DNA of 64,000 nucleotides from Desulfoglaeba alkanexedens ALDC (GTDB lineage Bacteria > Desulfobacterota > Syntrophobacteria > Syntrophobacterales > DSM-9756), in NCBI RefSeq assembly GCF_005377625.1, contig NZ_CP040098.1, positions 3,027,279 through 3,091,278 on the forward strand, read 5' to 3'. The position numbers and the translations under genes are program-made. Shown one piece after another: positions 17,456 to 24,879 of this stretch; position 1 is the first letter of the stretch; every line of letters starts with the position of its first letter. The notes beneath the pieces were generated by a model. That model did not search any database. It was not told where the DNA came from and saw only the letters and a program-made list of their open reading frames with translations.

Positions 17456-18478
17456 ATGTTTGAACGCCTGCTGAGTTTCTTTTCGAAAGACTTGGCGATG
17501 GATCTTGGAACCGCCAATACTTTGATCTATCTTCGCGGCAAGGGAGTGGTGCTGAACGAGCCGTCGGTGGTGGCCATCAACCAGGACACCCACCAGGTGG
17601 TGGCGGTCGGCCAGGAAGCAAGGAGTCTCATCGGCCGGACCGGACAGCGCATCGTGACCATCCGCCCCCTGAAGGACGGGGTCATCGCCGACTTCGAGGT
17701 CACCAGCGTGATGATCAAGGCGTTCCTGACCAAGGTGCTTTCCCGGCGGCCTCTGGTGCGACCGAAACTGGTGGTGGCCGTTCCCACGGGGATCACATCC
17801 GTCGAAAAACGGGCGGTGATCGAAGCGGCGGAACAGGCGGGCGCCGGAAGGGTTCACCTGATCGAGGAACCCATGGCGGCGGCCATCGGCGCGGGGTTGC
17901 CCATCGACCAGCCCGTCGGCAACATGGTGGTCGACATCGGGGGAGGGACCACCGAAGTGGCGGTCATTTCCATGTTCGCCGTGGCCTACAGCGAATCGGT
18001 CCGGGTGGCGGGCGACGAGGCCAACGAGGCCATCCTGCGCTATATTCAGCGCGAACGGCAGATGATGGTGAGCGAGGTTCTGGCGGAAAATATCAAGATG
18101 AAGATCGGTTCCGCCGTGCCCCTGGAAAAGCCGCTGAAGCTCGAAGTTTCCGGAAAAGAGATCCTCACCGGTATCCCCAAGAACTTCACTGTGACCGACG
18201 AAGAAATCCGAAACGCCATCCGCGAACCCATCCTGGTGATCGTGGATTCGGTTCGGCGGGCCCTGGAAAAGACGCCGCCGGACCTGGTCGCCGATATCGG
18301 CCAGAGCGGCTTCTGGCTGGCCGGCGGCGGTGCGCTCCTAAAGGGACTGGACCGGCTGCTGCATCAGGAAACGGGGCTGCGCGTGAATATCGCCGAAGAT
18401 CCGCTCACCGCGATCGTCCGCGGCGCGGGCGCGGTGGTGGATCATTTCGACTATTTCCGGGAAGTGTTCATCAACTGA
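17456..18478 (+). CDS. mreB: Rod shape-determining actin homologue MreB
   Basis: This 340-residue bacterial actin forms membrane-bound filaments that guide peptidoglycan synthesis. Actin-fold nucleotide motifs are clear: DLGTANTLIY (phosphate 1), VVDIGGGTTEVAVIS (phosphate 2) and GGGALLKGLDRLL (adenosine). MFERLLSFF supplies the N-terminal amphipathic membrane anchor. The ATG is at 17456 with AAGG upstream; the open frame from 17225 is not coding. No mreC or mreD follows, so this copy is not in the usual mreBCD operon. The organism should be rod-shaped or curved. Confidence 0.95.
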   Translation: MFERLLSFFSKDLAMDLGTANTLIYLRGKGVVLNEPSVVAINQDTHQVVAVGQEARSLIGRTGQRIVTIRPLKDGVIADFEVTSVMIKAFLTKVLSRRPLVRPKLVVAVPTGITSVEKRAVIEAAEQAGAGRVHLIEEPMAAAIGAGLPIDQPVGNMVVDIGGGTTEVAVISMFAVAYSESVRVAGDEANEAILRYIQRERQMMVSEVLAENIKMKIGSAVPLEKPLKLEVSGKEILTGIPKNFTVTDEEIRNAIREPILVIVDSVRRALEKTPPDLVADIGQSGFWLAGGGALLKGLDRLLHQETGLRVNIAEDPLTAIVRGAGAVVDHFDYFREVFIN

Positions 18479-18641
18479 CCCGTGGTCAGGACAAGGGAGG
18501 CAAAACAACCGGATTCTGTGTGCCGATCCAACCCGCGCCGTGCCCTTTGGAACTCGGACGTTCGAGGCGGCAGGGGCAAGGCAGGGATTCAGGGCGGAAA
18601 CCGTTCACCCCACCCCAGAGACCCAAACAAGGAGAGGCTCC

Positions 18642-18842
18642 ATGGAACGGCTTTTCACGGCGGCTGAAGTCGAAGGACGCATGGATTGCTACGGCGAGTT
18701 CGACCGAAACGACAGCATCTGTGTGGGCTACTGCGCACTCAATTTCAGTTGCGCCATGGCCAAAGCCCGGTTCGGTTCCCAGGCGCTTACCGACCGTTGG
18801 GACCCACGGAATCTCGATATGCAGACCACCTGGAACCCCTGA
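18642..18842 (+). CDS. Small four-cysteine protein, unknown
   Basis: This 66-residue frame has AGGAGAGG before ATG 18642. Cysteines at 16, 27, 31 and 37 (CYGEF, SICVGYCALNFSC) could bind a metal or form disulfides; no signal peptide is visible. It is 163 bases downstream of mreB on the same strand. I do not recognise the family, but the ribosome site and cysteine spacing suggest a real gene. Confidence 0.55.
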   Translation: MERLFTAAEVEGRMDCYGEFDRNDSICVGYCALNFSCAMAKARFGSQALTDRWDPRNLDMQTTWNP

Positions 18843-18881
18843 TTCGGTCTGAGCCGCCGGGCAACCCGGAACCAGGCGCGT

Positions 18882-19287
18882 TCATTCGGCTTCTTTCTCC
18901 GGTGGACGAACCACGCGGAGTGGGGACCGTTTTTCTTTGTCGACCCGTTCTTCAAGCCATTCCCTCCAGGCCCGATGACCCCTTTCGATGGCTTCCAGGA
19001 ATTCTTTTCTTTTATCTCATCTCCGAGACGGCGTCGCGGAGTTGCGTGCAGATCTTTTGATTCTTGTTCTCAAGCTCCAGCTTGGGAACACAACTGTGCA
19101 GAAGCTCCAGCTTCGGTGAGACCGTTCCCAAGCTGGAGCTTGGGAATGAGGGGAAACGGAGCTGATGCGCTTGCTGCTTCAAGGCCATCTGGATCTACCT
19201 CACAGGGTCACCCTGGATGTCGTTCTAAAAGATCCACACCCCGCGGAGTTTGTCCATGATCCGGCGGAGTCTTTCATTTTCTTCCAT
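18882..19287 (-). pseudogene. Small coiled-coil gene interrupted by a MITE-like repeat
   Basis: Minus-strand coding begins at ATG 19287 (MEENERLRRIMDKLR) and is broken by the repeat element at 19044-19241. Removing the element and one 9-bp target copy restores the frame as DKLR-DAVSEMR. After one further single-base shift the sequence continues as KEFLEAIERGHRAWREWLEE with a stop at 18882. The original product would have been about 65 charged helical residues. I do not recognise its family. Confidence 0.55.
19044..19241. mobile_element. MITE-like repeat, copy 2, perfect 9-bp target duplication
   Basis: This 198-bp element starts GCGTGCAGATCTTTT and ends AAAAGATCCACACCC. It is bordered by exact copies of CGCGGAGTT at 19035-19043 and 19242-19250. 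Inside are the palindromes built on CCAAGCTCCAGCTTGG and the GCTGATGCGCTTGCTGCTTC module. It carries no coding capacity. It interrupts the small gene described at 18882-19287. Confidence 0.82.
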
Positions 19288-19328
19288 GGGCACGGCTTCT
19301 TCTTGAGGTGCGGATTAATCCTTTGTAA

Positions 19329-19358
19329 TTGACAGCTTCCGAGACACTTTCCTATTCT
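19329..19358 (+). promoter_or_regulatory. Sigma-70 promoter for the CBS-ACT gene
   Basis: TTGACA (19329-19334) and TATTCT (19353-19358) are separated by 18 bases, about 40 bases before the ATG at 19401. Confidence 0.5.
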
Positions 19359-19400
19359 GGCGCAACGGGTTTTGTCTGGGATTCCAACGAGGAGACACCC

Positions 19401-20081
19401 ATGTACGTCGGATGGCAGATGAAAAGCAACATAGTCAGCATAACGCCCGACACCCCCATGCTCAAGGCCCGCGAAATCATGGACACCCAAAGGATCTCTC
19501 ATCTGCCCGTAACGGATGGGAAGGCCCGGTTGCTGGGAATCGTGACCGACCGCGACCTGCGGGAGGCCTGGGCGTCGCCCGCGAGCACCCTGAGCGTCTA
19601 CGAGCTCACCTATGTGCTTCAGAAGCTCACCGTGAACAGCATCATGACCAAGAACGTGATCACGGCCACGCCGGACATGACCATCGAGCGGGCGGCCCGC
19701 ATCATTCACGACAACAAGATCGGTGCGCTTCCCGTGGTTCAGAACGAAAAGCTGGTCGGGATCATCACGTCGACGGACCTCATGGAGGTGCTCCTGGTGG
19801 CCCTGGGGATGAGCGAGGACAGCGGCCGCTTGTCCATCCTGGTCAGAGACCGGGTCGGGGTCATCGCCGAAGTGGGGCGGATCATGCAGGAAGCCGAGGT
19901 CAACATCCGGAGCATCATGACCTTTCCGCTCGCGGGCCACGAAGGCGTCTGGCAGCTCATCATGCGGGTGAACCTGGCCGTCCATGCCAGGGCCGTGAAA
20001 GCCCTGGAAGACGCCGGCTATCGAGTGATCGTTCAATATACGGAAGACCTCGCGCCGTACCTGCCGAAAGAAGGGGCGTGA
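19401..20081 (+). CDS. CBS-pair plus ACT domain protein (AcuB-like)
   Basis: This 226-residue protein has two CBS motifs (about residues 9-65 and 75-135, with LLGIVTDRDLRE and LVGIITSTDLMEVL) followed by an ACT domain (ILVRDRVGVIAEVGRIMQEAEVNIRSI). CBS pairs bind adenosyl nucleotides and ACT domains bind amino acids, so this is a metabolite-sensing regulator. The same architecture and length recur at 42405-43085, suggesting a paralogous pair. ATG 19401 has GAGGAGA upstream. Confidence 0.85.
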   Translation: MYVGWQMKSNIVSITPDTPMLKAREIMDTQRISHLPVTDGKARLLGIVTDRDLREAWASPASTLSVYELTYVLQKLTVNSIMTKNVITATPDMTIERAARIIHDNKIGALPVVQNEKLVGIITSTDLMEVLLVALGMSEDSGRLSILVRDRVGVIAEVGRIMQEAEVNIRSIMTFPLAGHEGVWQLIMRVNLAVHARAVKALEDAGYRVIVQYTEDLAPYLPKEGA

Positions 20082-20124
20082 GTTCCGCCGGGTTCCATCT
20101 GGACGAGGCGGAATCGAGACAGCT

Positions 20125-20724
20125 ATGGGTGATGTGATCCGATTCGAACGCGGCGGAGAAGGAAGGGAAAACCTCATCGTGGACCGGCCCATCGCATTTC
20201 GGCGCGGCGACTGGGCCGCCGGTGAGGCGCTTCTCTGCCTGCGCGAAGAATCGCGAAACTACGAAGCCCATCGGGCCGAAGCCCCGGCCCGCCCCGGTCA
20301 CCGGCATATCCGAAGCCTTCCCAACGCTTTCAAGTTGGGGGGAGGCTGCCACTATACGGCCTTGGGCCTCTACCGGCACCGGGAAAACGAAGCGGCCATG
20401 CGGCGGGTCTACCGGCTGGCGGGCTGCATGGAATGCGTGACCGGAGTCCCGACGCCGGTCCTCCGGACGGACCTCCTGAGGCGCTTCTACGACTTCATCC
20501 TGTCGGAACGGGAAGCCCTGCAGGTGGCGTGGCGCGGCAGCGTGGACCGCTACCTCCTTCCGCTCCACCGCTGCCATTACAGCCACGAAACCTTCTTCAA
20601 CCGGGCCGCCGCCGCGCCTTCCCTCAAGGATCTCTTCCAGACCATCGAAACCGAAACCGGCCGCCAGTTCGATCTGCTAGCCGCCCATTACGTCATCTAC
20701 GTTCCCGAATCCTTCGGGGCTTGA
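20125..20724 (+). CDS. Conserved-looking protein of unknown function
   Basis: This 199-residue protein starts 43 bases after the CBS-ACT gene on the same strand, probably in one operon. It has a CMEC pair within RLAGCMECVTGVPTPVLR and several His/Tyr residues (HRCHYSHETFF), but no signal peptide or membrane segment. Codon use matches neighbouring genes. I do not recognise the family. Coupling to a CBS-ACT sensor is the only functional hint. Confidence 0.6.
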   Translation: MGDVIRFERGGEGRENLIVDRPIAFRRGDWAAGEALLCLREESRNYEAHRAEAPARPGHRHIRSLPNAFKLGGGCHYTALGLYRHRENEAAMRRVYRLAGCMECVTGVPTPVLRTDLLRRFYDFILSEREALQVAWRGSVDRYLLPLHRCHYSHETFFNRAAAAPSLKDLFQTIETETGRQFDLLAAHYVIYVPESFGA

Positions 20725-20860
20725 GGCGACAGCAAATAGACGTAAATAGACGACTTTGGATCGAAGATACGCGCTGAGGAATGCAAAATTTATTGTAACC
20801 TGTAGATTGGCCTTCGTTCGCGGTCTAGAGCTGCCAGTCGCCGCCGAGGGCCTTGTCCAC

Positions 20861-21006
20861 CTTGTTCCCAAGCTCCACCATCCACCTTGTTCCCAAGCTC
20901 GAGCTTGGGAACGAGGGGAAACGGAGCTGATGCGCTTGCTGCTTCAGGGCCATCTGGACCTACCTCAGACGGTCACCCTGGATGCCGTTGTAACAGATCC
21001 GCACCC
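20861..21006. repeat. MITE-like repeat, copy 3, left end missing
   Basis: A truncated copy with CCAAGCTCGAGCTTGG palindromes and the GCTGATGCGCTTGCTGCTTC module, ending with a right terminus GATCCGCACCC at 21006. No left terminus or target duplication is seen. No gene is visible between 20725 and 21211. Confidence 0.65.
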
Positions 21007-21211
21007 AACTTCTATGATAGCTGGTATGCTCAACATACCGGAATCACTTTACTAATTGGTTATTTTCATATAAAAAAGGGCGAAGTGATTTTTCCATGCC
21101 GGGATTGGATTCCAGTTTTCGCTGGAATGATGGATGGTTAGGCTGTAAACTCGCGCCTCATTTGCGGCGTTAGGTGCAAGTACCGTAGCTATTCCAGTAG
21201 GAGTGGAACAT

Positions 21212-21427
21212 ATGGCGAAAGCCTTTAACGTCATCATTGAACGTGATAGCGAAGGTTATTACGTTGCCACCGTGCCTGAATTCCGCGGCTGTCACACGCA
21301 AGCCAAGTCGCTGAATGTTCTAATGAAACGTATTCGTGAGGCGATTGAGTTGTACTTGGAAGTTGAAGGCGAAGGTATCTCACTCCCAGAATTTGTAGGG
21401 ATTCAGCGCATCTGGGTTGAACTATGA
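21212..21427 (+). CDS. hicB: HicB-family antitoxin
   Basis: This 71-residue protein has the HicB partial RNase H-like pattern: FNVIIERDSEGYYVATVPEFRGCHTQAKSLNVLMKRIREAIELYL. AGGAG lies eight bases before ATG 21212; a GTG nine bases upstream is less likely. HicB neutralises the HicA mRNA interferase. Its stop overlaps the start of hicA, but the hicA copy here is frameshifted, so the antitoxin may have no active partner. Confidence 0.85.
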   Translation: MAKAFNVIIERDSEGYYVATVPEFRGCHTQAKSLNVLMKRIREAIELYLEVEGEGISLPEFVGIQRIWVEL

Positions 21428-21649
21428 CGAAACCGCCGCGCCTCAGAGGGCAAGCTTTGCTTTTCGCGTTGCAGAAGGCGGGTTTTGCAAGTGGTACGCA
21501 TCAAGGAAAGTCATCGCTTTCTACGCCATGCTGACGGTCGGTGTACGGTTGCTGCCGTTCATCGTGGAGACACCATTGGTCCGGGGTTGATGTCTAAGAT
21601 TCTGCGCCATTGCGACATGACCTCTGACGAGTTAGTGAAATTCCTGTAA
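21424..21649 (+). pseudogene. hicA: HicA toxin gene with a frameshift
   Basis: The frame starts MTKPPRLRGQALLFALQKAGF and then runs into a stop. One base later the natural continuation is present: QVVRIKESHRFLRHADGRCT, then GDTIGPGLMSKILRHCDM and a TAA at 21647. The break is a single extra base near 21482-21488. The SHRFLRH segment holds the catalytic His of the double-stranded RNA-binding-like HicA fold. Inactivation is likely unless the shift is a sequencing error. Confidence 0.75.
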
Positions 21650-21679
21650 AGGTGCGATGGCTATTCTTTTCTTCAAAAT

Positions 21680-21820
21680 GAATTGCGCCTAACCAACGGC
21701 TGGAGCCAAGCGGGCTATCGAGGCGGCTTGTAAAGGTGGTCGGGCCTGTCAGCGGGACCTTAAGCGGGTGCGCCTTGCCGGGGCCGGCCGGCGGCTCAGC
21801 CGCAGGTCGTTATCGGCCGC
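21680..21820. other. Possible integron attC-like recombination site
   Basis: GCGCCTAACCAACGGCTGGAGCC at the left edge is nearly the reverse complement of GGCTCAGCCGCAGGTCGTTA at 21790-21815, with one unpaired G in the stem, a hallmark of attC sites. A GCGTTAGGTGC sequence lies before hicB near 21171. This would make hicBA a gene cassette. The right core (GTTATCG) departs from the GTTRRRY consensus and no integrase gene is present. No gene is seen between 21650 and 21968. Confidence 0.3.
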
Positions 21821-21968
21821 CGGCAAGGGCGGCCGATGTTGTGCGTAGCCCATCTTTGCCAGGACGAGATAAGCTTATCCAGCCCAAGGGTTACCCGGTG
21901 AGCCAGGGGGCTGAAGACTTACCTCCAGGTGAAACGAGTTCCTGACCATTGACAAAAGCGGAGAAAAG

Positions 21969-22358
21969 ATGACCCCAAGGAAATTTCGCCTCAGCTCCGG
22001 GCGATTTTACGACCTTGTGGAGCAGGCCGTCGCACGCATTCCCATGGAAATCCGCCGCCATATGGACAACATCGTGATCACCGTGGAGCCGCGCCCGAGC
22101 GTCGAGATGCTGGAAGAGGTGGGCGTTCCGCCCGGCGAGACCCTCCTGGGGCTCTACCTGGGGGTGCCGCTCACCGAGCGCAGTGTGATGGATCCACCCC
22201 TGTATCCCGATACTATCTACCTGTTTCAAGAGCCTTTGGAGGAGCTGTGTGCAACGCGAGAGGAACTCATCCGGGAAATTGAGATCACCGTGGCGCACGA
22301 AGTGGCCCACGCGCTTGGGTTGAGCGACGAGCGGCTGGAGGAGCTGGGCTACGGGTAG
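21969..22358 (+). CDS. Zincin-like metallopeptidase family protein
   Basis: This 129-residue protein carries the zinc metalloprotease motif HEVAH in EIEITVAHEVAHALGLSDERL near the C-terminus. This matches the small zincin-like family (formerly DUF1025) common in bacteria. Upstream are IPMEIRRHMDNIVITVEPRP and LLGLYLGVPLTER, also typical of the family. The protein is cytoplasmic with unknown substrate. GAGAAAAG precedes the ATG. Confidence 0.82.
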   Translation: MTPRKFRLSSGRFYDLVEQAVARIPMEIRRHMDNIVITVEPRPSVEMLEEVGVPPGETLLGLYLGVPLTERSVMDPPLYPDTIYLFQEPLEELCATREELIREIEITVAHEVAHALGLSDERLEELGYG

Positions 22359-22425
22359 AAATCCGCGGGGCAGGTGAGACTCCCGGGCCCTTTAGAGCCT
22401 GTCCAAACAAGCTCATGCTGTTCGG

Positions 22426-22744
22426 GGGTGCAGATCTTTTGCTTCTTGTTCCCAAGCTCCAGCTTGGGAACACAACTGTGCAGAAGCTCCAGCTTCGGTG
22501 AGCCCGTTCCCAAGCCAGGGCTTGGGAACGAAGGGAAATACCACTTCGAGATCCTAGCGAGCTCCCTAGAAAGACAGCGCGTTTCAGCTGTAGCAGGAGG
22601 GAAGCTGGAGCTTCCCGGGCAGGGCGTTCCCAAGCTGGAGCTTGGGAACGAGAGGAAACGCAGCTGATGCGCTTGCTGCTTCAAGGCCATCTGGATCTAC
22701 CTCAGAGGGTCACCCTGGGTGTCGTTCTAAAAGATCTGCACTCT
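22426..22744. mobile_element. MITE-like repeat, copy 4
   Basis: A 319-bp copy with left terminus GGGTGCAGATCTTTT and right terminus AAAAGATCTGCACTC. Flanks GCTGTTCGG (22417-22425) and GCGGTTCGG (22745-22753) match at 8 of 9 positions if the right end includes one extra base. It holds three CCAAGC..GCTTGG palindromes, a segment GGGAAGCTGGAGCTTCCCGG shared with 58440-58520, and the common GCTGATGCGCTTGCTGCTTC module. Confidence 0.75.
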
Positions 22745-23196
22745 GCGGTTCGGGCCCTAAAGTTCATCGCGGCGGGGGCGCCGCTTCTACAGATCCGCAT
22801 CGCAGCCAAGGCCGCTCCTGCAGCCGCGACGCTGGGTCGCCGGCAAGCCGGCTCCTACAGAAGGGCCGCGAAACCGATTCTCGGACAAGCTCGCAGGGAA
22901 TCCTGCCCATCTGAGCCGGCTGCAAAAGATCCGGGACAACGACAACCGGTGGCACCCGGTGAAGCGATACACGCGCGGAGCGTTCTGAAGCCAGGTTCAC
23001 GCATGGACTTCGCCCCGCCTGCGCTTGAAGGCTCAGTCCCCAATACTGCGGGGCCCACTCGGATCCGACGTCGGATGGTTTCTGAAGGCCGGGCGGCGCG
23101 GCCGCCGAAGGGAGCCGAGCTCCCTCCGGCGGTTTGGGGCACAGAGTGGGTTGCGGTTGAAAGACTTTCGCGGCTTCGCGGCGGGCGCCGGAAACC
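22745..23196. other. Gene-free stretch with REP-like palindromes
   Basis: There is no supportable gene here. It holds REP-like sequences near 22800-22860 (GTCGCCGGCAAGCCGGCTCC and a related GGCCGCTCCTGCAGCC stretch). The open frames are unsupported by ribosome sites or recognisable motifs. Confidence 0.5.
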
Positions 23197-24750
23197 TCAA
23201 GTAGGAATGTTTCCGTGCTTTTTGGGCGGAAGGGCCTGCCGCTTGGTGGCGAGCATGCGAAAGGCGTCGGCGAGGCGCGGCCGGGTTTCGCTGGGGACGA
23301 TCACGCCGTCGATGTACCCTCGGGAAGCGGCGATGTAGGGGTTGTAGAGAAGCGACCGGTATTCCTCGATCTTCTCCTTGCGCTTGGCCGTCGGATCGTC
23401 GGCTTCCTTGATTTCTTTGCGGAAGATGATGTTGGCGGCTCCTTCGGCGCCCATCACGGCGATTTCCGCCGTGGGCCAGGCCAGCACAATATCGGCTCCC
23501 AGATCCTTCGCACACATGGCCAGGTACGATCCGCCGTAATCTTTGCGGACGATGAGGGTGACCTTGGGGACGGTGGCTTCCGAGTAGCACCACAGGAGTT
23601 TGGCGCCGTGGCGGATGATGCCGCCCCATTCCTGTTGCTTTCCCGGAAGGTAGCCGGGGACGTCGGCCAGGGTGAGCAGAGGGATGTTGAAGGCATCGCA
23701 GAAGCGGATGAACCGGGTGGCCTTGTCGGAACAATCCACGTCCAGGCACCCGGCCAGAACTTTCGGCTGGTTGGCGATGATGCCGATGGAGCGGCCGTTC
23801 AGCCGCGCCAGACCGACGATCATGTTCATGGCGTAATTTTGATGCACTTCCATGAAGTCGCCGTTGTCCACGATGGCCCGGATGACGTCCTTCATGTCGT
23901 AGGCGCCCATGGGATTGTCTGGAAGGAGGCTGTCCAGGGCCGCGTCCTGCCGGTTGGGATCGTCGCCGGTGTCTACGATGGGCGGATCTTCCATGTTGTT
24001 GTCCGGAAGAAAGCTCAGAAGCCGCTTGATCTGGTCAATGGCGTGAGCATCGCTGTCACAGGCGAAATGAGCCACCCCGCTCTTGGAGCTGTGCGCCATG
24101 GCGCCCCCCAGTTCTTCCTGGCTGATTTCTTCGCCCAACACCGACTTGATGACGTCCGGGCCCGTAATGAACATGTAGCTGGTGTTTTTCACCATGAAGA
24201 CGAAATCGGTCATCGCCGGCGAATAGACGGCGCCTCCCGCGCACGGGCCCATGATGGCCGAGATCTGGGGAACCACGCCGGAGGCGATGGCGTTCCGGTA
24301 GAAGATTTGGCCGTAACCGGAAAGAGCGTCCACGCCTTCCTGAATCCGGGCGCCGCCGGAGTCATTGAATCCCACGAAAGGCTTCCCGGCCTTCAGCGCC
24401 AGGTCCATCACCTTGCAGATCTTCTTGGAATGCATTTCTCCGAGTGTGCCGGCGCGGGCTGTAAAATCTTGGAAAAACGCAAACACCTGACGGCCGTTCA
24501 CCGTGCCGTAGCCAGTGATGACACCGTCGGCCGGAATGTCCATCTTGTCGAGCCCGAAAAGCGTGCCGCGGTGCTTCACGAAAATATCCAGTTCCCTGAA
24601 ACTCCCCGGATCGAAGAAACGGTCCAGGCGCTCGCGGGCCGTCATCTTGCCTCGTTCGTGTTGCTGGGCGATGGCCTTGTCACCGCCCATCTGTTTGATC
24701 TTAGCTTCCCGCTCGCGCAGTTCCTTGATCTTTTCGGCCACTGTCTGCAT
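23197..24750 (-). CDS. Biotin-dependent acyl-CoA carboxyltransferase (MmdA/PccB type)
   Basis: This 517-residue carboxyltransferase acts on propionyl-CoA or methylmalonyl-CoA. The N-terminal half has GGARIQEGVDALSGYGQIF and the oxyanion loop GPCAGGAVYSPAMTDFVFM; the C-terminal half has GYLPGKQQEWGGIIRHGAKLL and KDYGGSYLAMCAKDLGAD. The length fits MmdA or PccB, which cannot be told apart by sequence alone. In syntrophic or sulfate-reducing deltaproteobacteria it serves the methylmalonyl-CoA propionate route, whose mutase needs B12, a possible link to the corrinoid island. No biotin carrier or decarboxylase membrane subunit is adjacent. Confidence 0.9.
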   Translation of the reverse strand: MQTVAEKIKELREREAKIKQMGGDKAIAQQHERGKMTARERLDRFFDPGSFRELDIFVKHRGTLFGLDKMDIPADGVITGYGTVNGRQVFAFFQDFTARAGTLGEMHSKKICKVMDLALKAGKPFVGFNDSGGARIQEGVDALSGYGQIFYRNAIASGVVPQISAIMGPCAGGAVYSPAMTDFVFMVKNTSYMFITGPDVIKSVLGEEISQEELGGAMAHSSKSGVAHFACDSDAHAIDQIKRLLSFLPDNNMEDPPIVDTGDDPNRQDAALDSLLPDNPMGAYDMKDVIRAIVDNGDFMEVHQNYAMNMIVGLARLNGRSIGIIANQPKVLAGCLDVDCSDKATRFIRFCDAFNIPLLTLADVPGYLPGKQQEWGGIIRHGAKLLWCYSEATVPKVTLIVRKDYGGSYLAMCAKDLGADIVLAWPTAEIAVMGAEGAANIIFRKEIKEADDPTAKRKEKIEEYRSLLYNPYIAASRGYIDGVIVPSETRPRLADAFRMLATKRQALPPKKHGNIPT

Positions 24751-24823
24751 TTCAGATTCTCCTGTTTATGGCAGTCACTTGGGGAGGGATTCCGGCTCGA
24801 ACGCGGTCTCGACCGACGGGGCA

Positions 24824-24851
24824 ATTTTAGTCGGTCACAGCCTGATGTCAA
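24824..24851 (-). promoter_or_regulatory. Sigma-70 promoter for the carboxyltransferase gene
   Basis: On the minus strand, a perfect TTGACA (24846-24851) is followed after 16 bases by TAAAAT (24824-24829), about 75 bases before the ATG at 24750. Confidence 0.6.
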
Positions 24852-24879
24852 GCGCTTTCACCTTGACTTTGCTTGCAAA

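Noticed and set aside
22374-22667. Frames encoding peptides such as SSSLGTQLC or PKLELGNE (also near 30850, 36860, 38735 and 58433)
   Set aside because: They are translations of the palindromic repeat elements, with no ribosome sites or conserved protein context.
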